Of a stretch of DNA of 64,000 nt, positions 26,366 to 37,790 are shown piece after piece. Position 1 is the stretch's first letter. Each line of letters begins with the position of its first letter. The notes under the pieces were generated by a model. That model was not told where the DNA came from. It did not search any database and saw only the letters and a list, made by a program, of their open reading frames with translations. The stretch lies in assembly GCF_034190915.1 (NCBI RefSeq), contig NW_026947503.1, positions 18,570,532 through 18,634,531 of the forward strand. Direction: 5' to 3'. Both the position numbers and the translations under genes were made by a program. This DNA comes from Cavia porcellus (Eukaryota; Chordata; Mammalia; Rodentia; Caviidae).

Positions 26366-27160
26366 TGTTGCTTCTTTTTTATTAAAAAAAAAGAAAATGG
26401 AAAAAAAAAGGTAAAAATAATACAGAATTACAAAAAAAAAAAAAGAAATAAATCACCACTAGTTGATATATTACATACTGTTATATTAGAAATAGTTATT
26501 CAAGTTAAAAAATCAAAATGAACAAACAATGAAACAATAACAACACAAACTATTCTATTTGATGGACTATCAAAAAGTTAATAGCATGGTTATTTATCTT
26601 GTACACTTAAACATACATACAGTTATATGCGTTTAACTACAAGTTGTTCTTTCTATTAGATCACTTTCTTTCCCTTCATTTTACAATATATATTTTACAT
26701 TTTGAATCTTATTACTTTTCATTTTTAATTATTATTTTTACACTAACGAGACAACGCAATATTTACAAATGTAAGTCTAATTATTTCAATTATGAGGATA
26801 GTTTCATGTTGCCTCCATTTACCTATAAAAGCCTCAAAATCACCCTTTTTATAGATAAAAAATATTCTATTGTATGTGGAAATAAAAGGAACACTTCTCT
26901 ACTGTTGGTGGAAATGTAGACTGGTGCAGCCACTGTGGAAATCAGTATGGAGATTCCTCAAAAAACTAGGATTGAAAGTCGCATTCAATCCAGTTATTCC
27001 CCTACTGAGTATATTCCCAGAATAATGGAAAATGTCATGTCACAGTGATATATGTGTACTCATGTTTCTAGCAGTACAACTGTAATACCTAAATCTTGGA
27101 AACAACCAAAATGTCCATCTACTGCACAATGGATGAAAAAAGTGTGTTGCTTCTTTTTTA
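26366..27160 (-). mobile_element. L1 insertion with internal inversion and 16-bp target-site duplication
   Basis: The exact repeat TGTTGCTTCTTTTTTA lies at 26366-26381 and 27145-27160 and encloses 26382-27144. The left part (26382 to about 26880) is an L1-type 3' UTR on the minus strand, similar to 48049-48397 and 44017-44257. The right part (about 26885-27144) is the C-terminal end of L1 ORF2 on the plus strand, with the familiar gttggtggaaatgtagactgg, ccactgtggaaatcagtatgg and aaacaaccaaaatgtccatc words. Opposite orientations inside one duplication are the mark of twin-primed L1 insertion. ORF2 normally encodes endonuclease and reverse transcriptase; only the far end is here, and it is not functional. 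Confidence 0.9.
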
Positions 27161-27921
27161 AGATGAAGTATGATATTTTAACATTAGAAAGTGTATTTCA
27201 CATATGGTCAAAGACATTTTAAAATATCATAATTCAGCATAATAGGTTTTTGGAATATTCTCTTTATAGGAAAAGAAACAAGACATATATAGTCATTTCT
27301 AAATACTAAAAACTGCTTCAAGATGAGAGGAGTAAATACAGAAATTTAATAAAGCATGTTCCATTTCTAAAAATATGCATAACTGAATGTCTTAAAAATA
27401 ACCTAGTTTTATGAATATGAAAGCTCAACAGAATGAGGAGATAGGAAGGCAGAGATAGAGACCGAGACAGAGATGGAAGAAGAGGAAGACGGAGAGATGG
27501 AGAGACAGACAAACAGCCGACATTAAAGGACACACGCAAAAAGAAGTTAGTCCCAGAGCAATACACTGTCACTAAGACTGATTACATGTTGAGTTTTCTA
27601 GAGACTTTCTGAGCTTTGTAAGTTTAGTTTAATCTACTACGGGATGGGAGTCTTGACCAAGTTTATGAATCACATAATGTGGAAAGAAAATTATACCAGA
27701 AGTAAAATGCCTCCTCCCTAAAAGTAAAACCCACCACGAGCGCACTGGAAAACACACTCGTGGCTAATGGGAGAGAGCCCAGTAATTTATCTTTTACCTC
27801 TAACATACAGGTAGAAGACTTAGGTATGCAACCCATAATCATTCTATTTGTAGAACAACAAATAATTCCAGTGAAGAATTACATTGAAAGGGGTCCCATA
27901 TATTGGAGCCTTGCCACATGA

Positions 27922-27924
<3 letters not shown>
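27161..27924. other. Non-coding DNA with a purine-rich run
   Basis: A GA-rich stretch lies at about 27440-27510. No supported gene. Confidence 0.4.

Positions 27925-27961
<37 letters not shown>
27925..27961. repeat. (AT)n microsatellite
   Basis: About 18 TA repeats. Confidence 0.95.
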
Positions 27962-27963
<2 letters not shown>

Positions 27964-28249
27964 TCCTGTAAGAGTACCCTCAAATTTTGTCAAAGCAGTT
28001 TAGAAAAATTTCTCCAGATGACAGTTCAAAAACTATGAGCCAGAAACAACAGATCTCAAAGCACATGAACAGAATAACCACTTACCATTTCAGCAAAATT
28101 AATGAACATCCAAATCAAATGTGTATATAACATGCAATTAGTGAATAAATGAGTGTGCTAAAATACTGAAGAAATTAACTCACAACAAGAGACTAAATAT
28201 GTTTGAGAGTTTTGATTCTATGGACTCAACATTTATTTCCTTTCAAACT

Positions 28250-28515
28250 AGACAGAAGACCTATCCCTAACATGACATTATTTGGAAATGGAGTCTTTCA
28301 GACATAATCAGGCTTATATGAGGTCATGAAGATAGGATCCTGATCCGGGGGATTCCTGTCCTTCTGATGAGACACTTGAGAGCTTGCTTTTTTACCTGTC
28401 ACTGAGAGTGTGCAGCAAAGTGATAGTCATTTATAAGTCAAGAGACTCTTCACCAGGACTAAGACTGTCATGAGGATCTTAGACTCATGGCCTCTGGAGA
28501 AAAGGTAACTTTGGG
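28250..28515 (+). mobile_element. MaLR LTR fragment (MLT1-like)
   Basis: The words cctatccctaacatgaca, ttatttggaaatggagtctt, cagacataatcaggcttata, gaggtcatgaagataggatc and gtccttctgatgaga follow the order of MLT1-type LTRs. Confidence 0.75.
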
Positions 28516-29755
28516 TAGCATTTTATTGCAACAAACCAAGTGTACTAAAGCAAGTCTCATGACTGTCCTTTTCGAATAAGGATTTGTGTTTACTAAACTC
28601 TTTCAGTGTTACATGGACTTTGTTTTGTATGTTCTGATCTGTGTTTGAATTATATGAAAGTCATCAAACAGTTCTCCATATTATTAAAATCACATATTTT
28701 GTTTTCTAACCTCTTCATATCTGGTAGGGTAAGAAATTCTTCTGTGTTAAGATCAGTATCTTTTCCTACTATGCAGCTGGCTGTCTAGCAGAGTCCTCCA
28801 TCTCTAATTTCTAACCACCTCTATAATTTTAATACCTAAACATTTCCTTTCCTTTCTTAAAAGTTCAACAAAGTATGTGCAAAAGGCATTCATTTATTCA
28901 TCATACATTCATTTATTTAACAAATATTTATAGTCCATATGACATTCAAAACATGTAGAGTACACAAATTAACTATCACTACCCCACAATATAGATGCTT
29001 CTCTTATATTTATAGTATGATCTTGCATTTAACTCAAGTATATGTGATAAATTTACTATTTAAGTGAATTATCAAACATACTAGAAAGTGGTGTTATAAA
29101 AATATTAGTCTGTGTCTATTTTAGAAAGTATGTGTTAATTTAGTAATTGCACTGGTCAAAATAAATCTCATTAAGATGACAATTGAAAAGGGACTAAATA
29201 GAGAAAAGTGAAATAGCATGCCCACATGTAGTGGAAGAATGCATTTCACACAGTGATTGCAAAGGCCTTCAGGCTTGAGTTTGCCTGAAATGTTTCAACA
29301 AAGATAATGAAGCCAATATGGCTGGTGGCTGGGCAGAATGAGCCAAGGGACAAGAGCAAAAGATGGGATCAGAGAAAGGAAACAAAGATGTAGAGAGCAA
29401 AAGAACAAAGATGGATGCCACAATAGAGTAACTTTTCCCCAATGTTAAATTGTTTAGTATATTTTGCCTGGATTTCCAATTGTAACTAGAGGCCCACTGC
29501 CTGAAATATTTTTTTTTTCTATTTTGATGAAACATTTAGCTTATGAGGCCTACTTTACTAAACCCGCAACCACCCTATGCTATAAAACTCTCAGACTGGG
29601 CTAAGGAAATTGGCTACCACATCCTTGCAAAGAGGACTGTGAGTAAATCAAAGACACTGACATAATGTGTCTTTGCAAGGGCACTTTCAGTCCCTTGCAG
29701 GAAATGGGTGGGCCTCAGTGCTTAATGAGATATGTAACTAATATCAAGAACATGA
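28516..29755. other. Non-coding DNA
   Basis: No gene seen. The part about 29230-29400 has a complex, possibly ancient-repeat character that I cannot name. Confidence 0.4.
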
Positions 29756-29847
29756 TTTTTTTTTTTTTAATCCATAAGGGGGATTGAACTCATGACCGCC
29801 TGCTTGCAAGGCAGGTGCTTATGCCGCTGAGCTAAATCCCCAGCCCC
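29756..29847 (-). mobile_element. ID SINE, minus strand
   Basis: A poly-T at 29756-29769 (an A-tail on the minus strand) is followed by gggggattgaactcatgacc, gcttgcaaggcaggtgctt and gctgagctaaatccccagcc, the full reverse complement of an ID body. It is the best-preserved ID copy in the window and useful for identifying the lineage. Confidence 0.92.
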
Positions 29848-29863
29848 TTTCTGGAACTTAGAG

Positions 29864-29898
29864 CACACACACACACACACATACACACACACACACAC
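29864..29898. repeat. (CA)n microsatellite
   Basis: CA repeats with one interruption, just beyond the 5' end of the ID element. Confidence 0.95.
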
Positions 29899-31457
29899 TT
29901 TTCCTCATTCCCTGTCACCATCTTCTGTGTTTCCGAAATTGGATAATAAATGTAACGTTTTCTTGCTCATTTCTACTCTTACAGATCATGACACTTGTGT
30001 GTGTGTGTAACACTCACTGCTTTGCACGTTGTTTTACATTATTTCTCCATTCACAAGGGACCTTCCTGGTGGAGTTATCATTACCCTGTCGTACTGTAAT
30101 CGCTCATTAAAGCATCCGCTCAATAATATTTTGTGTGATCAGAGCTGCAGCACTGAAATCATATCATCATTACACTACTAGATGGGTCGTGTTGAGGAGT
30201 TTTATGCAGGATGGAAGTCCTTGTTTAATGTGGCTCAGTAGATCCCTTTTTTCCAAAACTGTTAGTGACAAACTATGCAAAACAAATACATTTACTTTTA
30301 GTGATTACGTTTTTGACATATATAATTTGAAGTAACACAGTATTTTAAATTTTTGTTTAGTTTATTTCAAGACCAATAAGTTACATTTATTTTTTTTAAA
30401 TCCAATAAGTGATGGTATTTAATTGTAAAAGTAAAAAAAAGGAACACTTACTCATATACAAAATTATATGTGGAAACAGAAAATTTCTCAAAAATCTTAT
30501 TAACAATTTTAGAGATAATATTTAAAAATAAATCTAATCATTATTTTGCTATTATTTTGTAGAGAACGCACACACTGCTGCACATAGTTGTATATAATTC
30601 AGTAGAGTTTATTATGTGAAATACTGCTGTATGCTTATTTTAATAGCAACATGCTAACAGTAGTTACCTGTCTATGATTCATATAGTGTGGGACACCTGG
30701 AAATTAATAGTATATGATTGTAGCTACAACATCACTACTGAGCTGGAGGCAGCCACAGTTTTAATTAATCTTCTCCCATTATTACCATACATACGTTTCT
30801 CTTCATCCGGTCAAGATTGCAATGTAGAGACAGTGTGATGGGTTGTGTTGCTGAAACTGAATCAACCAAATTCCAACACCATCCACTTGGCATATCACCT
30901 GAGAACCAAGAACTCAAATTTATTTGTAGTCTTCTCTCCCTCTGTCTCTCATAGTAATAGAGTTATTTTCAAAGACAGGGATCTACAAAATTGAAATATG
31001 GTGTTAAGATTACAACTTCTGGACATTTTTCTTCGAATTATGATACTATTTTCTATAACAAAGAATAAAATCTTCACAATTATATCATGGAACCTCAGGA
31101 TTCCTTGAAACTCTCCCAGGAGAGTCAGATTCCTATAGTGTCCATTTCATTGTCTGTATATTTAAATATTTATGAATATAAATGAAAAGTACCAATTGGC
31201 AAGGTTTCTTTTTAGATCTCAGAATTATCTTCACACACAATATTCATAGACTATTTTATTTTTTTCTTTTGAGCTAACATGTAATAATTGTGCACACTAA
31301 TCTTGTTTAGTGTAATATTTTTATTCATGAATGCAAGATACACTGATCAAATCCCTCTTCTCAGTGCATCTCCATGCACCTTCTCGAGTTTATTTTACTA
31401 ATTATTTGTTGTGCAAGTCAACCATAATAGCATCCACCTCTGAAAAAATACATACAG
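29899..31457. other. AT-rich non-coding DNA
   Basis: A short (GT) run lies near 29996-30008. No supported gene or nameable repeat. Confidence 0.4.
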
Positions 31458-31508
31458 TACTTGTCCTTCTGTGAGACAAGTGCTCTAACACTGTGCTACA
31501 CACCAGTC
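31458..31508 (-). mobile_element. ID-like SINE fragment, minus strand
   Basis: The plus strand reads gagacaagtgctctaacact then gtgctacacaccagtc, the complement of a diverged ID 5' half. Confidence 0.5.
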
Positions 31509-31596
31509 TTAAGCTACTTTTAATTGCTTTATTAATTATGAAGATCATCACATTTCCTTAGGTCAGCTTTCTTTGTGTTTTTCTGCCTTAACTGAT

Positions 31597-31606
31597 TCTT
31601 TCTTTT

Positions 31607-31674
<68 letters not shown>

Positions 31675-31676
31675 TT
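31597..31676. repeat. (TTTC)n microsatellite
   Basis: About 80 bp of TTTC repeats directly against the 3' side of a minus-strand ID fragment. It probably expanded from the SINE tail. Confidence 0.97.
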
Positions 31677-31741
31677 GTAACCAGGGTCAACCTCATGCTT
31701 CCCAGGCAGATGCTATGCCACTGAAATAAATCCCCAGCCTT
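31677..31741 (-). mobile_element. ID SINE fragment, minus strand
   Basis: The plus strand carries caacctcatgcttcccaggc, agatgctatgccactga and aataaatccccagcc, the complement of an ID body. Confidence 0.75.
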
Positions 31742-31914
31742 TTGTCTTAACTCTGAACTAATATATGCTGGCTTTCTATATTTACCATTTATGAATCAGA
31801 ATTTGTCTCTATTGTGTAAAACTGTGATCCATATAAATTATGGCACCAATAAATAGAATTCCAGTATTTGTATTGATTAACATTGTAATGCATGTGAAAA
31901 AACTTAATATATAT

Positions 31915-32062
31915 CCAAAAACAGGGAGACTAGGAAGTAGCAGGGAGAAAGAGATCCCCTCCAGGTCACACCTCCAGTAACTTGGCTCCAGCCTGGTCCT
32001 ATCTCCTGAGAACAGTAGATTACCATGCCCCAGAGTCCAGTCACTTTCCAAAACCCCTACTT
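31915..32062 (-). mobile_element. MaLR LTR fragment (ORR1/MST-like), minus strand
   Basis: Read on the minus strand there are ggaggtgtgacctggagggg, atctctttctccctgctac and related words typical of rodent MaLR LTRs. The coding-like frame here is incidental. Confidence 0.5.
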
Positions 32063-33103
32063 CTCATAATTTGGATGCATATATATATATATGGTAACTG
32101 TAACATTTAGTGATTCTCTGTCAATAGCTAAATAAAAGTTCCCCCAAATGAATACTAATGCAGTAGATTAAGCAATTTTACAACCTATTTGAAAGGAAGA
32201 GAAGGAAAGAAAAAAGAAATGAAGGAGAAAGGAAGGAAGGAAAGAAAGGGGGAGATAGGGAAGAAAGGACAATGATAGCAAAATAAAAAGAAAACATTTT
32301 ATTTGCAACTTTTAGATGAAAGAAGCAATCAAATAGTCAAATTCTTCAAATCCAGTCAGTGGAAAAATGATAAATTTACCTGATGTAGAGTATTAAACTT
32401 TTCCTTTATAGATCTTAGAAAATTAACGGAAATTTCAAGTTTTCCATGATAAATTTATAAGCAAAACTTGATCATTGACATTTTTCAGATTTGTATTACT
32501 CTAACCATTCAATCCCACCGATAAAGCAGAAATATCTGATACTGTATCTTAAGGAAGCCTTTTTTAAATACAAAATTAGCTCAAGGGAATTCACCTATAT
32601 TTTGCTGTTATGCTATTATCTTGTTATGTGTATGGGCCCTGAATTTTATAAGCTTAGTATGCTAATGATTCCTTCACTTGGGATCCATAAAAAATATATG
32701 AATTTTCTTTCGCATTAACTGCTAGGCTTCCCAGATTTTTCTCATTCTCTGAATTATTAATAACAGAGGCCTCTGCTCACAGTTGTTGCCATCAGGATCA
32801 CACATTTATGAAGGAGATATCAGCTTCTGTCACCGTTAGATGTATGAAGCGAGTTAAAGAGACCTGGCCCTTATAATCTTCAAAAATTCATTCTTTTAGA
32901 GAAAACTGTAATATGGTCAAAATAAAAAGATAAAAAACAACTCACAAAAAATAAAGTGAGCATTACGTGTGAAAGAAAGAAAACTGCTTTTTGTGTGGGG
33001 TTAATATAAGAATTCTTAACTGCATGTAGAGGGATCTTGAAAGAGGCATTGTTAAGCTAAATAAAATTTGCAAAATATTCAGATGAATTTATTTTTACTT
33101 AAA
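32063..33103. other. Non-coding DNA with a purine-rich run
   Basis: A GGAA/GAAA-rich run lies at about 32190-32275. Otherwise no gene or nameable repeat. Confidence 0.45.
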
Positions 33104-33853
33104 AAAAATAGTGGCATTGGCCATTCATGGACTGGGGGGAGAGAGAACAATGGCCACACCGGCAAATGGGCCCAATTGGGAACCAGTGCCATGCATGGGC
33201 CACTGCCAGACTGGGAACAGCCAGACCCCAGCCCCTTCCAGAGCACGGCCTGGCAAATAAGACGTACCCCTCCCCAAAGGGTCTGACTAATCCAGAGAAA
33301 CACAGACTATGAGAACAGCTATTGATGAAAAGTACAACGGTTGCTTGTGGTGTTTGGGGTTTCACTAACATTGCAGGTCTAGGGCCAGTGATCTCACCAC
33401 AGTTTCATAGGATAGGATAGTGATTCATAGTGTGACATCTAGGGGGATCTCCTTCTGAGAGGGTAGCCTATGGTCTTGTTTTGAGGTGCTATAACATTTC
33501 CATTGTTTTGTTGGGTTCAGTTTTATTCTCTTTTGTTTATGTTAAATCCAATGGCAGGAGAAGCTATTTCAAGGATAGCAAGATATATTATGGTCACTAT
33601 TTTGGATTTACTATTAGGTTGTTTGAAATCCTTTATTGCATTCATTGGTTTGTGTTTATTGTTTCTATTCTGTTCTGTTCGATTTTTACTATGTCTCAAG
33701 TTATCTGCCACTATTTTGAGGACATCAAGAGGCATTATGGTAACTACTGTTGATTTTGTGATGTTTTGAAGCCCTGTATCTCTTACACTGGTTTGTTTAG
33801 ATTGGTTTTATTCTGTTTTATCCTGTTGAAAATAAAGCAAAAATAGTAGCATT
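33104..33853 (+). mobile_element. 720-bp composite retroposon with 15-bp target-site duplication
   Basis: The insert 33119-33838 lies between AAAAATAGTGGCATT (33104-33118) and AAAAATAGTAGCATT (33839-33853), 14 of 15 matching. Its first ~190 bp (33119-33310) are GC-rich and unlike the surroundings. Then come about two tandem units of ~150 bp (33481-33830), marked by gttttgttgggttcagtttt, an aggcattatgg motif and a ttggttttattctgtttta end. It closes with aaaataaagcaaaaa. It has no coding capacity I can support. This looks like a non-autonomous L1-mobilised element, possibly near full length. The open frames over the GC-rich head are not convincing. Confidence 0.8.
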
Positions 33854-36800
33854 AATAGAAAACTTTCAGAGTAAAGTAGAACTAGAAGATTTGAGATGAT
33901 GTTGGTAGACTACCAATTAGTGATTTCATAATAGTATTACAGATTTGGTATGTAATTCTTAAACTTTTATCTTGGGAAGATTAAGAAAAAATATTTTACC
34001 TTTTATGACCTTAGCTGAATTCCCAAAAAGAAATATGCATCCATGTGCAAACACCCAAATTAAATAAGCATCCCTATGTCTCAGTGAAACATTATTTATG
34101 CTGTGTAATGAAAAAAAATGACAGCACACAACAATTTTTTCCATTCCATATTATCTTGGTATCAAAAACAAATAATTATAGCAGTACTTCAGTACATGAA
34201 TGTTTACAATTCGGTTAACAAAAAAAAAAAAAGCATTTGGGAAAATTTTGTCTTTGTTTACAAACAATATATAGGGTGACAAACACAATCCCAATAAAGT
34301 CCTGCCCAAGCACAAATGTAGACATCTTTATGAAAAATTATGGAACAAATTAAATTTGTGAACCAAGATATCACTAGATATTACTTCTGAAAGAATGAAA
34401 CTTAAAGTTTCTAATGGATTGCATCACAGAAAAAATGGTATGTCTATCTTTTCATGAAATCTGAAAAAAATGGTGATGTTGGAATGATGTCTACTTGTGT
34501 CTAATGTTCATTAAAGCCATCATGTTGGAGCACATGGATAAGTGTGTGGTACGAATTTTATAGAGTTTATATGAAAATTCTTTCCTATTTACTGCTAGGA
34601 GCAAGCATTATGCCACTAGCTTTTGCTTAATCTGTGGTTAATTTTATTCTTCATATTTCTAGCCTATTGAAATTTGGCATAAACTCTCAGCTCTCTTGAG
34701 AGTTAAAGAGAATTTTCTGTGTACTTACTTGTGACAGCAGTAAGGGAGACTGAAACTGAGGATGTCCTGATGCAATTTAGTGAACATTTATCTTCCTAGG
34801 GAACTGTTCAATTAGAAATGAAATTAGATTGGAAATATTTTCTTCTATAAACCTTACACCTAGAAGACAATACATCTGTTTGATATGTTCTCTTTGGAAA
34901 AAAAAAAAATGAGCGTTACCTAACACATTGAATTCAACAGCAGACCTATATGATGTTACTGATCCTTCTCCAAAAGTACACTAACCACAATAGATGCATC
35001 TTGTTTACTTGTTTTAGCATCCCTAGTATTCAAAATACTTCATTTACTGTTAAATTTAAGGCTGCAAACATATAAACATTTAAGTTTTATATACTTACAT
35101 TTCAACTTGACCAGAAAATATATTTTATAATTCAAATACATGTATAAATATTGAAAATGTGCATAGACTTCTTAATATATTCTTTAAAAATCTCATAAAT
35201 TAAATTCCTATAGATATCAATAGTATGCAACAGCAGTTGTATTGCTTCTACATGGAAATCTTTCTGGTAATTCAAACTGAAATTGTACGCTACATTTTCA
35301 CACTGTCATTATTTCCCCTCAAATTCTTTATGTAAACAACATTGGTAACATCCATTTCCTGTGCCCTACAATTCCCTCGTGCCCTTTCCTTCAGCTACTT
35401 TCTGTGTTTCGTTCACATTCATCTTCTTTTATGTTCATTTTTACTTTTGAAAATTTTCTGAGTATTTAAGATTATGACAAACCAATCCAGAAAGTAAGAC
35501 GTGATAATCTTTGAGCTTAACACACAGCATTTTCACTTCCTGGGGACACTCCAAAATTTCTATGTATCACTTTACAATTTTATAACAGTTCTATGTTCAT
35601 TTCTAGAGTACCCGAGATTACTGATTCATGAATTTGGGATTTTGAATTATTATTCTCTGTGTCCAACAACATTTATCTCTACTTCTCCAAAAGCAAAATG
35701 TAATTTAATTTGGTTATTACTTTAGAAATTAAGAAATGATTCATACTGACACTAATATTACTGATGAGAATACTACTTAGATGTTTTAATTATTATAGTA
35801 TATATACACATACACATAAAATGAAATACTCAATACTAGTTACATCCTAACTCAAAGTCTTTAATGGTGTTACTATTATGATAGTAACATAATTATTCTA
35901 TGTTTCTTAACTTACCTATGCTATTTATTTGGAAGAATGCATATTTTCTAAGAGGTAAACTATTAATGTTAGACCATATATCAATGTACAAATTACTGTG
36001 ATTATTAAACGTCCTTAATAAGGTGACTTAGCTGTGCCTGATTGTGGAAACATAAATAATAATAGATTTTCAATTTTGTTTTATTATCATTTTAAACTCT
36101 AGGAAATTATATAAATGGAAAATTCACTTTCTGAAGACTTCTAGTTAGTAATTTTCTCCCATTCTCTAAAAAAGAAGCAGAGATAATTTAGAAGGTAGAC
36201 AGCACCTTTTGTGAAATGGAGAATTAATGGTGGCAAGTAAATCTTCCTTTTATTCACTATTGTGATTCAGTGGACTGAGGAATATTTAAAAGGACTTTAA
36301 TAGAAACAGAGGTCAAAAATGATTTTCCAATTGTCACCTTCCATAATAATTTTTAAAAAGAGATTACTTGTTTCCACTGTCCTGGTCATTGCAAGTAGAC
36401 AGAAAAAAATTGTAAAATGTAAATTTTACATTGAACATAAGCACATATTACTGTTAATCAGTCTGGGTAATGATTTTGGTTATTCTCACTATATGGAGGG
36501 AAAATACATTTTACATGAATATTCATAAATCCAATATCAAGCCTGTAATCCTCTCAACTATGAATTAGTACTGTGCTTATTCATAGATTCTGAGGTGTGA
36601 GCCTAACCTGTCATCAACATCAAATGTTTCTAAGTATTTGATTTAGACACCAGTTTGGCCCTCTGGAAGCTAACTAGTACTGTCATCATTTAGTGTGCAA
36701 ATATAAAATGTGAAAATTAGACTAAAGTGCTGAAGAAAGCTATGCATTTGCAGATATCACATAAAATTTATCTCAGTATATGTATATATGTAGATATATT

Positions 36801-36895
36801 TGTGATTTCTGAGAGATATTCTAAATTAAAGACCAAAAGCAAATACATATATTTCTTATAAGCAAATGTGGATGGTCATTTTTCATTTTCCTCCC
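33854..36895. other. Long AT-rich non-coding stretch
   Basis: No supported gene. Open frames of up to 74 codons lack any domain. I see no SINE or LTR I can name. Confidence 0.4.
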
Positions 36896-37247
36896 CTGAT
36901 TGTACAGGCGATTGTTCTAAGTCTACCCAGTATAATCTTATGTATGCCTCTAGTGAACCCTAATAAATACACTGTGTCACAATGCATGTATATTTTGAAG
37001 AAAAATTTTGATAGTATTTCTTTGCCAATAACACAACTCTACATTCATTTCAAAAGCAACTATTCTAAATACAGTATTATTCTTTATTAATCTTTAACCA
37101 CTATTTTGTCTTTTTAAATCAAGATTGCTGAAGTGATCATTAGGGATAATCTATCCGTGTATTTTAATTTCTAAACTCTGGGTGATCATATCTCTTATAT
37201 GCAAGAATCTCTTGCAGTTGGAAATGAAATAGAAAATTTACATTGGG

Positions 37248-37298
<51 letters not shown>

Positions 37299-37790
37299 AT
37301 ACTTGTGATGTCAATTGGATTAAGAAATGTGTAAATTAGTGGAGCACAGCTCAGGGTGAATATGTGGCTGACTGATGTATAGGCTGCAATCTGAGACGGC
37401 ATGACCCGCTCCTGACATGAGTGACATGTCCAGGAGACTTGCAACTGAGACATAATAAAAGGGAAAATCCCTAAATCTTTACTTTTGCTTCTTCAGAGCA
37501 GCTCTGGTCTTTTCCATTGCCTTTAAATGCTTTTCTCCAGACTTCCAGCAGATTTTTCAGCCTTCCATAAAAATCTTTCAATTTTTCAGACTCTGTAGTG
37601 AACTCTATGTTGAGTCTGCAGTAAACTCTTGCCTTTCATCTGGATCTTTACATTCTCCTATGTGCAGGTGGCTATTTTGCATTTTTACACCGCAAATGTG
37701 CAGGTGGCCATTTTAAGCCTACTCAGTAAAATGCTTGCATATCCCTCTAGTGAACCCCAATTAGTACAGCATATCACAAAATTAATGACA
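36896..37790. repeat. Pair of ~95-bp direct repeats, 795 bp apart
   Basis: The segment 36900-36995 resembles 37695-37790: tgtacaggcgattg.. against tgtgcaggtggcca.., and both share a cctctagtgaaccc word and a following cacaa-type end. A GT microsatellite lies between them. This is either a local duplication or two copies of an unnamed interspersed repeat. A smaller duplication (tgtgcaggtggc at 37658 and 37696) is nested in the right copy. Confidence 0.6.
37251..37296. repeat. (GT)n microsatellite
   Basis: About 22 GT repeats with one interruption near the right end. Confidence 0.97.

Noticed and set aside
33068..33371. Several overlapping frames of 60-90 codons on both strands
   Set aside because: They sit in the GC-rich head of a retroposon, where stops are rarer; no domain and mutually overlapping.
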